Source: Anarhynchus alexandrinus (taxonomy: Eukaryota; Chordata; Aves; Charadriiformes; Charadriidae). From it: a stretch of 64,000 bases of DNA. The notes under the pieces were generated by a model that was not told the DNA's origin, ran no database searches, and was given only the letters and a program-made list of their open reading frames with translations. Shown one piece after another: positions 33,901 through 46,904 of this stretch. The translations under genes were made by a program, and so were the position numbers. Location: NCBI GenBank assembly GCA_008711295.1, contig VUYV01000015.1, forward strand, positions 7,499,178 through 7,563,177, in the 5' to 3' direction. How positions within the stretch are numbered: the stretch's first letter is position 1; every line of letters begins with the position of its first letter.

Positions 33901-34210
33901 GCCCCAGTCTCTTATTTTCCCATCAGATTAATAAAACCCCCAAAGAATCCATTGTGAGGCAAACGGCTAATATTTTGGAAGGACACTGACTGAGGGTTTG
34001 ATTATTTGTTAATAACAAGAGTTTTCTGGTTAATTAATCTGGGAGCGTTATTAATGTTAATAGTACAGCTGGGCCAATAATTTATGATGATTAATATCCT
34101 TGCCAAATTCAGATCTTTTCTGCTCTTGAATTGTCCAAGAGCAGATTGCAGCTTTCTCCAATCGATTCATTGCTTTAAATTATTTTCCAGATAACTTTTG
34201 CAAGTAACTC
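33901..34210. promoter_or_regulatory. Candidate conserved non-coding element
   Basis: About 300 bp of AT-rich, low-repeat DNA hold GGTTAATTAATC near 34029, TTATTAATGTTAATAG, ATTTATGATGATTAATATCC and CAATCGATTCATTG near 34158. TAAT and ATTA cores recur at short spacing. It is similar in texture to 31991-32560. Enhancer identity is inferred; the sequence shows only the motif density. Confidence 0.3.
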
Positions 34211-37200
34211 TGGGTTTGGGTCTGGTTCACAACCAGTTCACTGGCGTGAAAGCTGAACTGCAGGGTGGGACAGGTAAGTCACACCAGGAATTTGGCTTTC
34301 CAGTTTGGGGGACAAAACATTTTAACTCACTTTTGTAGCCAAATGTCTGTGGGTAACACATTAAATTACCCACTCTCCAATTCCATCCAACGCTCCTGCC
34401 AGTAAACTCCTCGTTCCACCAAACAACCCTGCCAGTAAATTAAAATTCATTAGAATAACCAAGAGAAAGGGCCATGAACAGGGTCTAAGTAGAAACAACT
34501 TGATTTTAAATTCAGAATGAATATACATGGCCCTTTTTTTTTTTCCATTACTCTTCATTCTATACCAATTAATTCCTAAAAAAACTGCAATCATCTTTCC
34601 TAAAATAATCCCAGGTGGTTCAATAAAATCCAGCGGAAAGGGAAGAGTGAACTGGGTTTGAGTTGCTGAGTGCTGGGAATCCTTTAAATCATTTCTAACC
34701 TGGAAAGATTTGGAAAGGAGGGGTATATGCTCCACGCAGAGACTGGAAGAAGGTCACTTTGCATACAGTTTCCTCTGTAATAGCAGCATGTTTCACATAC
34801 TAAAGTGAAAGCTTTAATGAAGAAGTAATAACTGCTTACGTTGGCGAAGAATGAAAACAGCTGTGTTTTTGTGAAAAGCAGTAAAATGAGTTTGTTTCCT
34901 CCAGTAGATTCACTTTTTGGGACTTTTGAAAGGCCCTTTGGTTTTATCCCTCAGTAAAGTTATTTTAGAGCGTCTGACGAGAGGGCCAAGTCCAGCTCAT
35001 TACAAACTTCACGCATGGGGAGAGGCAATTGCTCTCCCTTTCCTGCAGCCTCCCCAGGAAGCCCCAGGTGAAGCTGATGGAAACCCTTGGCTGGTCCCAC
35101 GGCCCATCCAATCCCCCTTTGACACAAGCCCTGGTGACACTCGCCCAAGGCTGAGGTGGCAGCAAGAGGCGGATGTGAAGGTGGACACCCTTTCTGCCAG
35201 CCCAGAGGACCCTGGCTTGTAGACGAAGCAGTCCTACTGTTGCCACAGCTCAGAGCTGCTGGTGTGGACAAACTCTGCTGCTCACTGCCATTTTAATTGT
35301 CCAGTCTCAGTGGCCCGCTTGGATGGTGTCAGATAATGTGTTTTTTCCAAGCCTGGCAAGCCCGTGAAGCTTTCCTACGCTTCAGCTGGCACTTTGCAGG
35401 GCTGATTTACTCCAGTTTTAACAACTCTGGGAGCTGGAAGAGACAACTATTAAATTAATATCACAATTAAAATTCAATCAGTGCAGCACTCGCTTGAAAT
35501 CTCTGAATCAACACAATAGGTCATGAAATCAAATTATGAGATATTAGAAGGAACGTCTTGTTGCAGTCTTGTCTCAGCAAATTTAACGGGGAAAGCTTTG
35601 CTGTCCTGCCTGTATAATGCGTGTCCATATGACTTTGTCTCTGATGGTTACATTTCTGTTCTGATCTAAGACAATTTTAAGGCAGTAGAACAAGCAGAAA
35701 ATACCTCACGCATGTCGATGTATATAGGTGACATACAGCACGCGTATGCTTGGTGGCTCTGCTTTTTGCCTTTCAGAGTTGTCGCTTATCACAGACTTTT
35801 GGTGTTGATTGTTGAAGCATCAGTTGTTTCCTTACCATCATTTCAGGACTGAAGATGCAACCAAGTGATTGTCCTGGAGTAGAAGCTGTGTGCCTGCTGG
35901 GTACGTGGGCCTGGATCCCTGCATCCCTCACTCCTGCATCCCTGTATCCCTGCATCTGCCCTGGTACCTCTGCCCTGCCGCTGTGTCCATGAGCCTGCAG
36001 AATCATGGGCATTAACAGCAGGTCACGTGAGCCTTTAAAAATGTGCAAGAAAGAGAAAGAAAGGGAAATCTTTGTTCGGAAAATTGATCTTCACCTTGTG
36101 GTCAAGGTAACGGTCGTAAGACGCCCAATCAAAAATAAGAGCATCTCTTTGGAAAAATATCTCAAAGTGTAAACACGACCTGCAACCCACATATATGTTC
36201 TTTATATAACATTGACTCCATATGTCCTAAAATGTCCTGGACTTTAAACTGACGTAGGATTGGGGAAGGAATCCACATTTGCCCTAAAACTGAAAGCTGA
36301 TTTTGACGTATACTTTACCAGAATAAATTAATTCATAATTTAATCAGCCAAAGTTTTTTTCAGGCTGAGCTCAAACCTGGCTCTGCTTCACAGGTGAAGT
36401 TCTGCTTCAACTGAAATTCTTTTAGCTGAAAAATCTAGTATAAAACACTTCAATATTTTGTTTTTAAAGTAAATTCAATTTTGAAACTTTCCTAATATCT
36501 TATGTTTGAAAAGGTTTAAAAATAAAAATGTTTCACTATAGCATGAACATTTTGACTAACCTCAAATTAATTTTTTGCTTAGCAATTCATTTCTCCAAAA
36601 AATAAACAAGAAATAATTTGTGGCTAACACTGAATAACCCTATCCCTCCTTTTCGGGATTCCATTTCCAAAATACTGTTTTTTGCTCTAGATCTTAGTAA
36701 AAAAAAGGTGACTCCTAATTTTTTCAGAAAAGCTAACGTCAGCACTTATAGTTTGACTTTGGGCTTATAGTTTGACTTTGGGCATGCTGCTGGTTTGCAT
36801 ATTGCATGGAAAGACAGTCTGTATTAAAACTGTTCAACGTGTGTGGTCTTGGGTGGCATCCATGAGGCATCCAAATAATAAATATGGCATCCACGTGCGA
36901 CATCAAATTAATACATAAATATTCTGAAGGTTTATTTATTATACCCTTAGAGCTATGGAGCACTGTGGTTTCTTCTTGGTGTACTCAGTACCTGCAAAGT
37001 TCGAGATTTCCTATTTGCGCCCCCTCCACCCCACAAATACCTCCTTTATAAGGTAAATAGCCCACGTTACCACCTCACCATAATACTGCCAAGAGCTCCT
37101 GATGAAAATGGGCCCAGTAATCCAACTGCCAAACAGTGAAGCAGAAACACGGGCAGAAAATCCCTCCAGAAATGTGTCCTTCCAGCTGGCACTGGTGTGC

Positions 37201-38579
37201 TTAGGTGAGAAGGAAGAGGAATTATCCTCAACCACACCTGCTTGGTAGAAAAACCAAGTTTTTGGTGTTTGTATGACTCTGCAGACCCCTGGACAGATGC
37301 CTGGCTCTTACTGTGGCTTGGGGGGCAGATGGACCCTTGGGAAGATCACACTCTGCCATGATGCCAGCCAGGCAGGTGGTGGTTTCCATCTCAGCATGTG
37401 CGAGCAGCTTTATAATCAGCTCCATATCTGTCACTTGGCTTTACTCATGAAATACTTACTCATTAAACATGAGTTAAGTTAGATTTGAAGTTCCTCAAGA
37501 GTGAGATGATGCTCTGGCTCCAATACCAAATGTCTCATCCAATTAGGTGTCAAGCCTAACGATCCTCAATGATACAATATCCAAGAGAAAGGTGGTGAAA
37601 AGCAAAATTTGCTATCAGAGGTGGAAGAATTTAAGACTGAGGCCTTATTTCCATGTCAGAACATGGACATGATGAAAAATTCCAAATTCCAGGTTCCCCC
37701 CGGGTTTTGTGTCACTGCTTTGTTTTTCATCTGTAGGGATGGGTCCAGGACAAACAGATGCATTGTCACCAGGGTCCTGGGCTCTGCAGGGACAGGTAAC
37801 AACACACGAGGAGCCCGGTGCTATAACTGCTTTCTCCTGTTAACAAAGGAATGAGCAGGGAAACCCTATATCTTGGGTCCCTACCATAGGTGGCAGGTTT
37901 GCACTCTTATCCCTTCAGCACCAGATTTATCCCAGTCAAAAATTTTACAAGGATCTTAATTGTGGCTTCATCTGCTGAAGGTTATTTAAGAACCAACCTG
38001 CTTTTCTTGGGGCAACCTCCTTAGCCCCTTTTCTGGGTTTTCTCAATGAAGTCAACACTGTCACCACTTCTAGGCTCATGCAAACACCAAGAGTGAATTT
38101 GATACGGCGGTTTTTACCCTAGAGAATAACGTTAGGGACAACAGGAGCAATTTTTGTCTATGGAGGGGGATTTCTTGTGGCTTACCAGAAGACGAGCAGC
38201 AGAAACACTGTCACTTGAAAACAGCAAAGCAATGCCGAGTAGCAAACCGATGGCCATGTGGTTTCACCTCCTGTTGCAACTATTTTTATCACCACTTTAT
38301 GCTTCATTGACCAATGGATTTTTTTTTTCAGCTTTGCACTTTTATATATATTATCCATACAGACATACACACCACTATTATTTTTATCTTCATCGTTACA
38401 TAGTGCTGCTTTTTGTGCCATTTAGACATGAACCTCGTTTGAACCCTAAAAGCCCCATTTGTGACACACAAAAATACTGTCATTTACATTCTGTGCCAAA
38501 GTATTATATAAAAAGCATCAAACGGGAGGAGAGGCAGGAAGCTGGGAGTAAAGATATATAGTCAGCAAAGTATATAACT
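34211..38579. other. Non-coding; two short tandem repeats
   Basis: A degenerate CATCCCTG repeat lies at 35913-35958. A perfect 19-bp tandem duplication (unit CTTATAGTTTGACTTTGGG) lies at 36745-36782. Positions 36430-36720 are very AT-rich. Frames up to 135 codons (38154-38561) overlap, lack family resemblance and have no clear splice context. No gene is identified. Confidence 0.5.
36745..36782 (+). repeat. Perfect 19-bp tandem duplication
   Basis: The unit CTTATAGTTTGACTTTGGG occurs twice head to tail without a mismatch, which points to a recent slippage-type duplication. It is small and probably polymorphic. Confidence 0.95.
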
Positions 38580-38880
38580 TCTGGCATATTACTGCTTAAT
38601 CCTAACATAATTATTCTCATCCTTTTATTTGATTAACTTCTAATGGTTCCTCTTGGTGTTAAAGGTCCCAGTCTGATCATTTGATTTTAGTGTCTGCTAT
38701 AATTACCGATAATGTTCTTTGCAAGACAATTTAATGATAACCGCATAATGGCCTATATGAAGAAAGCTGCAGGGTTTCAATGCTTTTGAGTAATATAAAA
38801 TACATTAGACTAACACAAGCTATCAACATGACAGGGAATGTTTGATTTACACCAAGGACTACGTTACCAAGTCGTGGAAT
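38580..38880. promoter_or_regulatory. Candidate conserved non-coding element
   Basis: Homeodomain-type cores occur densely (TTTGATTAACTTCTAATGG near 38627, GCTATAATTACCGATAATG near 38696, ACAATTTAATGATAACCGC near 38726), with no repeat or open frame. The block ends at a T-rich run (38881-38922). Only the texture is observed; conservation is inferred. Confidence 0.28.
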
Positions 38881-41639
38881 TTTTTTTTGCCCTTCTTCTT
38901 CCTTTTTTTTTTTTTTTTTTTTGCAACTGTTTAAAATAAATGACAGAACAGTTGGACAATCTGCAACTTGCTGAGAGCAATAAAACGTAGCACAAAGTTT
39001 GAAGTGACATGGAGCCGAGCCCGAAGACTGGTGTTACAGCAGGGCTCGCCCTGCCCGCACCGGAGGATATCGCCGGGAGAGACTCTTTTAAGAGAGTCTT
39101 TTAAAACCAAACTTAGGCAAAGTCTCCAACCTGCCTTGTCTTTTCTGGGTAAACGGGTGGTTTGGGTTTCCGGGCGGCCCCTTCACTCTATTTAAAATCG
39201 CTGAACAACAAACGACTCGCCCCAATATTTATCGCCACGTCTTTACCTCCACTTCCCGAACCTGATGTAGAAAGAGATTTCATTTCAGCCCAGCCAGCCC
39301 GCCACTCGCATCCATGTTTTGCTTCACACCACCGTATTTTCGCAGCTAAATATTGCACTGAGCTAAGTGGTTCAAGCTTAGCAAACACTCCTTCGCTCGA
39401 AATTAAGCAATCGCTCACGGTTCTGGCAAAATGCAGCATAATTTATGGCGTGCACGTAGGAGAGAAAATTTCCTGTCAAAAAAAGGTTAGCAGTGGACAT
39501 ATTACATTTGCTGTTCTTTTTTATTCCAGGATAATGGCATTTGGACAAAAGTAGGCCCGTCCTGTTTATAGTGCTTTATGCCCCATTAGTATTATTGCAA
39601 GTCTCTGGACTCACATGTTAAAGCACTTAATCAAAGGCAATGGGTTGAAAATCATGTCCCAGCACTTCTCATATTTGATTCGTTCCTCCCAGATAGAAAG
39701 AAGTAAAAAACACATTACTAGCATCAAAACAGCACATGCATTATCTGCTAAGCAGTTGAGAAGCTATCATTGGGTTTTATCCCTTTGGGTACTAGGACAG
39801 ACAGGAATTTTCCCCACTCATCCATTCGGAGATCTGAGACTGCTATTTTTCATTTTTCACCCTTTGACAGACAATCCTTTCGTTTTCCATAGATCTCTAT
39901 TTTAAAGACACCTTCATGTCACTTATTTTAATTGCAGGCTGCAGGCATCAAGCCTGGAAAAAAAAAAAAAAAGAAAAGAAGGAAAGAAAGAAAAGCTTTA
40001 GAAAGACAATATTTGAAGTAGTGGTACTTTTATGAAGATCCTCCAAGGATTTTCTCCGAGACAAACCTAATAATGGGAGAGGAACATATCTTAAGGGGAG
40101 AATTAATTTATACATTTAATTACTTGGGATCCACTCTACTTCTTGATGATGCATTTCGATTCTCCACGCGAGCCCTGGCTACGGCGGCTCGTCAGCCCTG
40201 GTGGGGACCAAGGGAGCCAGCGAAGGGGGTGGCCGGGGCAAGACCCACCCAAGGCTGCTGCAGCATTACAGTATTGATCCAGCTGCAGCTGGTTGCAGCT
40301 CGGAGAGGTGCCCGGTGGGTTTTTTCCTCCCTTTCTCCAAAGACAAACGCGATGTTAAACCCATGTCCGGTGAATTTACAACCCGCAGGCACGTCACGCA
40401 GCCTGAGCACAAAGGAGGGCAATAAAGCAGTGTGGGAAGGAACCAGCTGAACACGCTCGGTTGAGCGAGGTGGGGGAGATGCCTGCGTGGTGCGGGCAAC
40501 AAACCTCCACCAGATTCCAGGGAAATGGAAGGCGATGGCAATTATGGCACCGTTCCTACTATTCCCGAACTGTGAATTCCATTTTATTTAGGCACTGCTC
40601 AACCAGAAGGACTGAAACCTGCCCAGATGCTCTGCAGGAGCAAGGTGAACTCCAGGCTTGCTGGGGCTGTAATTTCTGGCTTCAGTAGCTGCGATCATGA
40701 TTTGCAGCGGGAGAAAATTACACAGTACCCAGGGAAAAGGAGGAAGAAATAATGGAAAATAATAATCCACAAAACCTATGGATGCTCCCAGGCCTGTTGG
40801 CTGACATAGAACAATTTTTAGGTTCAAGAGCCAGAATGACTTGATAACTACTACTTACCTCTGCACTTTCTTTCCTGGAAAGCCCCAGCTCCACAGTGGG
40901 TTTTGCAGAGTAATTTCTGTCATGAAGAGCAAAAATCCTCAGGACCTTTGCTTTCAAAAGTGTTGTGGTTCTTGTACAGCTCCGAGCACATTTTCGTTGG
41001 TAAATAAAATACAAATGATTAGAGCTCATCGCTGAAAGTTACCGGTTTGATTTGTACAGGACCATGACTCTTCTTTTGTTTTCACTTATGAGATGAATAA
41101 AAATGGACGCACAAAAATTTGACCCTTTCATTTCCATCCTCAGGGAACTCTTTTGTGGTTCACTGTTTAGAGCTGTGGACTCCAGGATCTTCTTCCATAA
41201 CATTGAAACTCAAAGGAAAGAGAGGAAACTTGGTAATTTATTTAGAATATTTAATAGTTGCAGGTTTTTTGCTTCTTTTTGTCAAAACATAAAGGAATGC
41301 AATGACCCTGCGAACAGATAAAAGAAAAATTATTTTTCCTGGACATTTAAAGCTCCCCCATTCCCTTTTCACTTCGTGAGCGGACGGAGAGCCTGGACCA
41401 CTTCTCTGAGGATGCGGAGGGAGTTTTCCAGCAAAACAGGAAGTCCCTGACTTCAGAGTCCAGATGATTTCAACATTTTCCCTTTTACCTTGAGGCAGAA
41501 ACTTCTGCACCCAGAACCTGTGGTCTGTGTGTGGGGCACTCTCTGGACAAGGACCATTAGCTATTTACTCTGATCTATGCGTGCTAAGCTCACCCTTTGG
41601 TTGACACCGGTGTTTCCTTTGAGGTCCGCCCCTTCCTGA
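38881..41639. other. Non-coding; poly-T, A/G-rich microsatellite, small hairpin
   Basis: A T18-like run occupies 38905-38922. Positions 39957-39998 are an A run passing into GAAA/GGAAA-rich sequence. AGACTCT and AGAGTCT flank a six-base loop at about 39079-39098, making a short hairpin. Frames at 39162-39554, 40073-40541 and 41238-41510 are unrecognised. Positions 40160-40420 are moderately CpG-rich but below the density of the island at 10660-11170. Confidence 0.5.
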
Positions 41640-42010
41640 AGTCCCCGTGGTGTGGACAGTCTCTCTTCCCTGCCCTTCTCTGGACAGCCCCAATTTTGGG
41701 CCAGCTGGCAAAGAAATGAAAGCTGCATTTAAAAGCACAGGCTCAATCATTTGTGCATGCGGCGCAGCCACAGCCTTATATTTGCTCTTGATTCTCTCTC
41801 CCCTTCCAACACAGCCTAATGCCTTATTTACTTTTTTGACCTCTGCTGCACATTGAGCTGTCAGTAGCAATGCCTAAATCTTGTCCCTGTGAGTTACGAC
41901 TAATTCAGAACCCATCAGCATGTACAAGTAGTTTCAACTGGTTTCCTTCCAGTGCCCATTACCGATGCACTGCCTATCTTTCTCATCTGCCGTTGAACTG
42001 CCCTGTTATA
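41640..42010 (-). mobile_element. Ancient CR1 body fragment
   Basis: Reading the minus strand, the segment follows the old amniote CR1 ORF2 region after the catalytic palm. It has an equivalent of the GGCAGATGAAATT motif near 41985, then GCTCAATGTGCAGCAGAGGT at about 41845-41864 with the diagnostic GTCAAAAAAGTAAATAAGGC just after it, then GGGAGAGAGAATCAAGAGC. It fades near 41640. It is heavily mutated with no open frame. It overlaps in family position with the 3' part of the ancient copy at 29420-31175 but lies on the opposite strand. Confidence 0.72.
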
Positions 42011-42959
42011 ATTTGGTGGGGCCTTCCAGCAATCCTCTTTCATCTTTACAAACCTTAACAACGCTGGGTGGTCAGCACAGGAACCCAAGAAGAAGAAGAA
42101 GGGAGAGTTTATTGATGCCAACAAAGAGGAATTTTCTCCCCTTAACAGTGCTGCGACACAGCTTTCTGGCACGGCTGGGTTCTGAGCATTTAATCTCCGT
42201 GTTGTTCAATATCCCAGCCGGGTGTATGAGGGCTGTCGTGGTTTCATGTCTGGCTATTGAATTACGAACTGGATGGGGCAGTCCCTGATGCCAAAAAACC
42301 CCCATGTGTATCTAAGAGGTCAGCACACGCGGTTGTAAAGTTATTGTCAGCTGTGTTGGTCCAACTTTGCTGCTCTTCAGGTCATTAAGGATGCTTGGGA
42401 AAGGGAGGGTCACCTTCTTACTTCTGGTGATGGCTTTGCACCTCCCTGTTCTGCTCAGAAATGCATTTTATTTTCCATTCACTCTTTGCAGTTTGGTGGG
42501 TCTCAAAATCTACTCGTGATTCAGGTTTGCTCTGGATCTAGGAGTTATGGCTCCCACTGCAAGCAGACTGATTTAGCGGGTGATTCCACTCCTTGGAGAG
42601 GATGCCTAAGATGAAAGGGGGAACAGCTCTCCAAGGAGGTTCCCTCTCTTCACTGGCTGCAGGAGAAATCTAAATAACCACATTTTTCTGACACAGAGGT
42701 GGCTAAGGCCAGCAGAAGATCCCCCTATCTCTTGATAGCAGAGGATCACCTTCCTACAATTATTTTTCTTTCAATATATCTCTGTATCTGCCCCTTACCC
42801 TTTCTAAGGTTTCTCATCTGTAGTTAACTTCAAGACAGATGTTGAGAAATCAGTTCACTAAAAGGTCCCCAAGATGGTCAGCCTGAGGCAGGTGGCTGCA
42901 AGGAAGTCTTGAGCAAATGAGCTCCTTTGGTCCAGCAAAGAGGAATTTAAAGGGGAAAT
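42011..42959. other. Non-coding; no feature recognised
   Basis: A short AAG microsatellite lies at about 42088-42100. Frames at 41915-42305 overlap on both strands and match nothing known to me. No element boundary is seen. Confidence 0.5.
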
Positions 42960-43165
42960 CAAAGTCAAGATTAAGGCTACTTGAAAGGTTATTACAGAGA
43001 GTTGCCTGTCACGAAGATAGGGCAACAGGTTGCAACTGGGAAGGTTTTAGGTTGGGCAGTAGGAAAAAATGATATTTCCTAGGAAAACGGTGACGTCTTG
43101 CGTGGAAGTGCCCAAACTGCTGGATGTATCCCACTTCGATACATCTCTGACAAGCTGAGCTGGTC
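42960..43165 (+). mobile_element. Diverged CR1 fragment
   Basis: A GATAGGGCAACAGGTTGCAA word near 43016 is followed by CTGGGAAGGTTTTAGGTTGG and GCAGTAGGAAAAAATGATATT. This parallels the CR1 order GGGCAACAG, AGGTTCAGGCTGGATAT and AGGAAAAA. The terminal module is missing or unrecognisable. The plausible subfamily is older than the ATTCTATG-tailed copies; boundaries are uncertain. Confidence 0.45.
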
Positions 43166-45373
43166 TCAAAGCAGCCTCACGCTCCCGGTGCCTCAGCTGA
43201 GGAAATCCAGGTTTCTCTTCTCCCGTGGTGGCAAAGCACCCTCTGGAGAGACAGAGACAACTGAGCAACCCTCTGCACAGCCTGGATGGTTGTTCAGACA
43301 CGAGATCATTAAGAGATTCCCTACACATATCCTAATTAAAAACTCTGCAATGCAAATAGCAAGATAAAGGGATTTCTGACAATAAGCAGGATGAAGTGCC
43401 ACTCGAGCACTAATTAAATACGATGGCAGTTAATCAACATGGAGTGTCTTGCAACACTTTGGTAACGATGATGGTGGATTGACCTTGAAGGCTCTGGGAA
43501 ACGTTTTTCAGGATTCCCTTCAAATGTATCAATAAAGTTGTCGAAAGTAGGTAGCACTCAATAAAAATGATTTTTTTTTTCCTTTATAGGATTTACAGCA
43601 GGGTTCATCAGGTCTTCAGGTCCCAGGTGTATTTGAAGGCTCAGCACCATCCAGAAAATTGGCTTCTTTGTTCGTCCTGGGAAGATGACTCCTGGTTTAC
43701 CTCTTTTGCTCTTTGCTCATCCTGAAAGGTGGATGATTTGCTGGTTGCACATTAAAAGATGATCTTCAAATGCTCCAGCACCATCCGAAAGAGAAACCGG
43801 ACATCAAGATAGTCCCAGTACCTGCAGCACACTGCAGAGATGAGGTTTCATTGTGAATTCCGTATTGTAAAATGATGCTTAAAGCGGTCTTAGGTCTAAA
43901 AGAGGAATCAGCAACTGGGGGTAAGGGAACAGTGGGAATTTAGCATGAAACTCCCTTGATTTACAAATACAAAAAGATATAAAACATTTGAGTGCTCATG
44001 TTAAAAACCGTATGGAGTAGCCGATGGTGCCAGTATTTATACTGCAGCTTCATCAGTCAATAACTTTAACAATAGGCAATTAATCAATACCTTTAACAAC
44101 CCTGGGAGAGGATGACATCTCTGGTAAATCTGAATGCTACACTGTAGATCCATGCCTTAAATACTCATCCCTCTGTCACAGCTGAAATATTTGACCAAAT
44201 CCTGGAAGGTGCTGAGTGCCTGTAGTTTTCAGGAGGTGACCGAACGCTCCGATATCTCTGTTTTTCTACTACTAAATATATATGTGTGTTTTTCTTATGG
44301 GCAAATACAATGCAAACAGGTTTTGTGACTGTGACGACCTCTTCCTGGTGCTGTCCTGCCAACTATCCCAGTGCCACCGGACTTCAGAGAGACCACCTCT
44401 GATGAGCAGCGTTGCCTCCTCCGCTCTAACTCTATATTCCAGGCACTCGCCAAAGAGAGTCTATATTAAGTTTATTTCACAAATAGACCTGTAGATGTTT
44501 CCCTGCTGGAACCCAACCATTTCAGCATCTTTAAGGAGGAAGGGCAGCCGCCCCCAGGCTGTTCTCAGCACCGCTCATAGCTTGTTGCTAATTCAGAAAA
44601 CAACCCACAGCATCAACTGGAAACAGCATCCCTGATTAATCCAAGTTCTCTATCAAGACACTCTGTACTGTGCGAAAATCTTACTGAACAGTCTTGTACA
44701 CAACATAAGCCCATTAAAATGATGGTCTGATTCTCTAAAGGTTTGGCTATATGGCTTCCCATAAAAAGTTTCATAAACCACCCACAATCAGCCGCCTTAA
44801 TCCTCAATTCCTAAAAGCATATTGTGCACAGAGTGACATGCTGAAAAATGAGAGGAGTTCTCTGGGCACAGCACCAGAACTCAACTGCTAATTGTGGAAA
44901 TAAATAACAACGGCTCCTAGAGGCCCAGTGGTTGGGTTGTTTGGTTGGTTGTTTGTTTATCCTCCCTACCAGCAAGATTTCTCCATGGGTGGAATATGGA
45001 AGTATGAAATGAAACAAACAAACAAACCCACCCTCTACTGCATAAGTTTGATTAAATGCAATACGTTGTGTGTGGGGGTTAGTTTTTTTTCTCTGGGAGG
45101 GTCATCAGGAAATGGAAAAATCAGACTGTTTTGAAATGGAAATTCTCTCTTCTACAGCCATCCAAAAGCTGCCAGCAGCTTGATTTCTCTGCTAAATATG
45201 ACGCCCAAGGGCAACAGACCATTGCTAACAATGCATGACTGACAAGGAGAGACGTTCTGCAATTCAAGTTGGTGTAAAATCCTCCTCCACTCACTTCCTA
45301 GACCCTGTTTTAGCTCCAGCTAGCTGCTGAATGATTGTCCTGATGAAGCCCGCTGGTGCTCTGACACTTATCT
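43166..45373. other. Non-coding; no gene recognised
   Basis: A T run lies at 43571-43580. Several 60-93-codon frames overlap on both strands. Positions 44910-45030 hold GGTTG and AAAC short-period stretches. I see nothing with a defensible identity. Confidence 0.5.
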
Positions 45374-45597
45374 TAGAATCATAGAATCATAGAATCGCTG
45401 AGGTTGGAAGGGACCTTTAAGATCACCAAGTCCAACCATTAACCTAACCTGACAAAACCACTTCTAAACCATGTCCCCAAGTACCACATCTACCCTTTTT
45501 TTAAATACCTCCAGGGATGGCGAATCCACCCCCTCCCTGGGCAGCCTATTCCAATGTTTAATAACCCTTTCAATGAAAAAATTTTCCTAATATCTTC
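45374..45597 (-). mobile_element. CR1 3' fragment of a second young subfamily
   Basis: The plus strand starts TAGAATCATAGAATCATAGA, then ATCGCTGAGGTTGGAAGGGA, GATCACCAAGTCCAACC, CACATCTACCCTTTTTTT and CTCCAGGGATGGCGAATCC, all in reverse-complement CR1 order. The CATCTACCC segment is the complement of the TAGATGTGG-type 3' UTR seen at 13390 and 60451. It is therefore a different subfamily from the copies at 1988, 19664, 25058 and 28919. It is truncated near TCCTAATATCTTC. Confidence 0.95.
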
Positions 45598-46904
45598 TGG
45601 AGGTTTGCCAAGCCTTCAGGCTTTGCTGTGAGTGTCAGCAACAACCTTCAGTGTAGTTCTTGAGTGCCAGGTGGAGAGCATAGTGTACCTGCTTGGGACC
45701 TGCTAGGGCATTCCCACCACCCACCGCAGGGGCTGTGTGAGCACAGAACCCCCCATGGGGATGGACAGATCTCCTCATGCTTCCCAGCGGGAGTGGTATG
45801 TCTCCTTGTAGTCTCCCAACCTCAGAAACTCATTGCTGATTCATAACCATGGTGAATCCAAGCTGCACTAAGGTGAGTCCAGAGGACGCCAGTGAAAGGC
45901 CATATCTTTCCACTCTGTTGAGAAAATGGGAGCCGGATCTAAAAATTCTTGTCTATCAAGCTCGACTGTTAGGATTATCTATAAAAGTCTATATGGGTCT
46001 GGACATATCAAAAATTGTATCTCATACTGAGCGACTGTATGCATCTTTCTCTTTGGGTATATTCCCTCACTTTGATGGCAGCAGCAGGGAGTGTACAGAG
46101 TCCTAATTGCCATCAAATGACCTTCTGGTTTGGCCCACTGGTGTCTAACTGGATATGGGCTGCTGGGAACTGTGCGGTAGACTGGGCAGTGGCATACAAA
46201 GCTGAGGTTTTCTGAAGCCTCTTTGCTTGAACATCTGTTCCAAGTGGCTGGTGCATGCAGGTGGGGGAAGCTGGAGATATGGGTCATTCCAGCTACTTAT
46301 TTGCTCAAGATGAAAAGTAAGATCTGTTGTGACTAATTCTTGATGGAGCTCCTTACTTTGTGTAGACCTGCAGTCTTGTAGCATGAGGAGAGTCTCAGGA
46401 CAAAGGTACAATTGCATCCCCATGTCCTGTGTAGGGGTAATATGGCTGAAAACAAAGACTTTGGCTGATGGCATCCATTTTACTACTGGACACAAACCGC
46501 AGTCTCAAAGACCATAGCTGAGAAAGGAAAGCTTTAATTTTGGATGTCGATGGTTGGCACTGTTGATAAAAGCCGACTTGCCCTGCAGCAGCAATCAGCT
46601 AACAAGAAGCATATGCCTTGGAAAAAAGCAGTGATTTTCCACACGCCAAATTAGCTACTGACCATTGAAGTGTTTGCTTATGTCAGCAGGACCAGTAATC
46701 AGATTTTAACTTTTTTACTTCTGTTTTATGTGAATAAACAGAGGGTCTGACATTACACAACAGGCAGAGGCAACTTGGTGAGATCCAGTTTGCAGTTACT
46801 TATAACCCTGTTAGATATTGACTTTTGAAGTGGCAGTTTTCAGAAGATATGCCCAAGGCTTATCTGGCAGGGTTAAGAAATCCAGTTAATTCTGTATTTT
46901 CTCT
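45598..46904. other. Non-coding; no feature recognised
   Basis: Frames of 60-116 codons are unrecognised. No repeat other than the flanking CR1 pieces could be identified. Confidence 0.5.

Noticed and set aside
39079..39098. Short hairpin considered as an RNA or terminator
   Set aside because: The seven-base stem is common by chance and has no supporting context.
42228..42250. CTGTCGTGGTTT, resembling the start of some passerine ERV LTRs
   Set aside because: Only about a dozen bases match, and there is no LTR end, primer-binding site or gag/pol/env sequence nearby.
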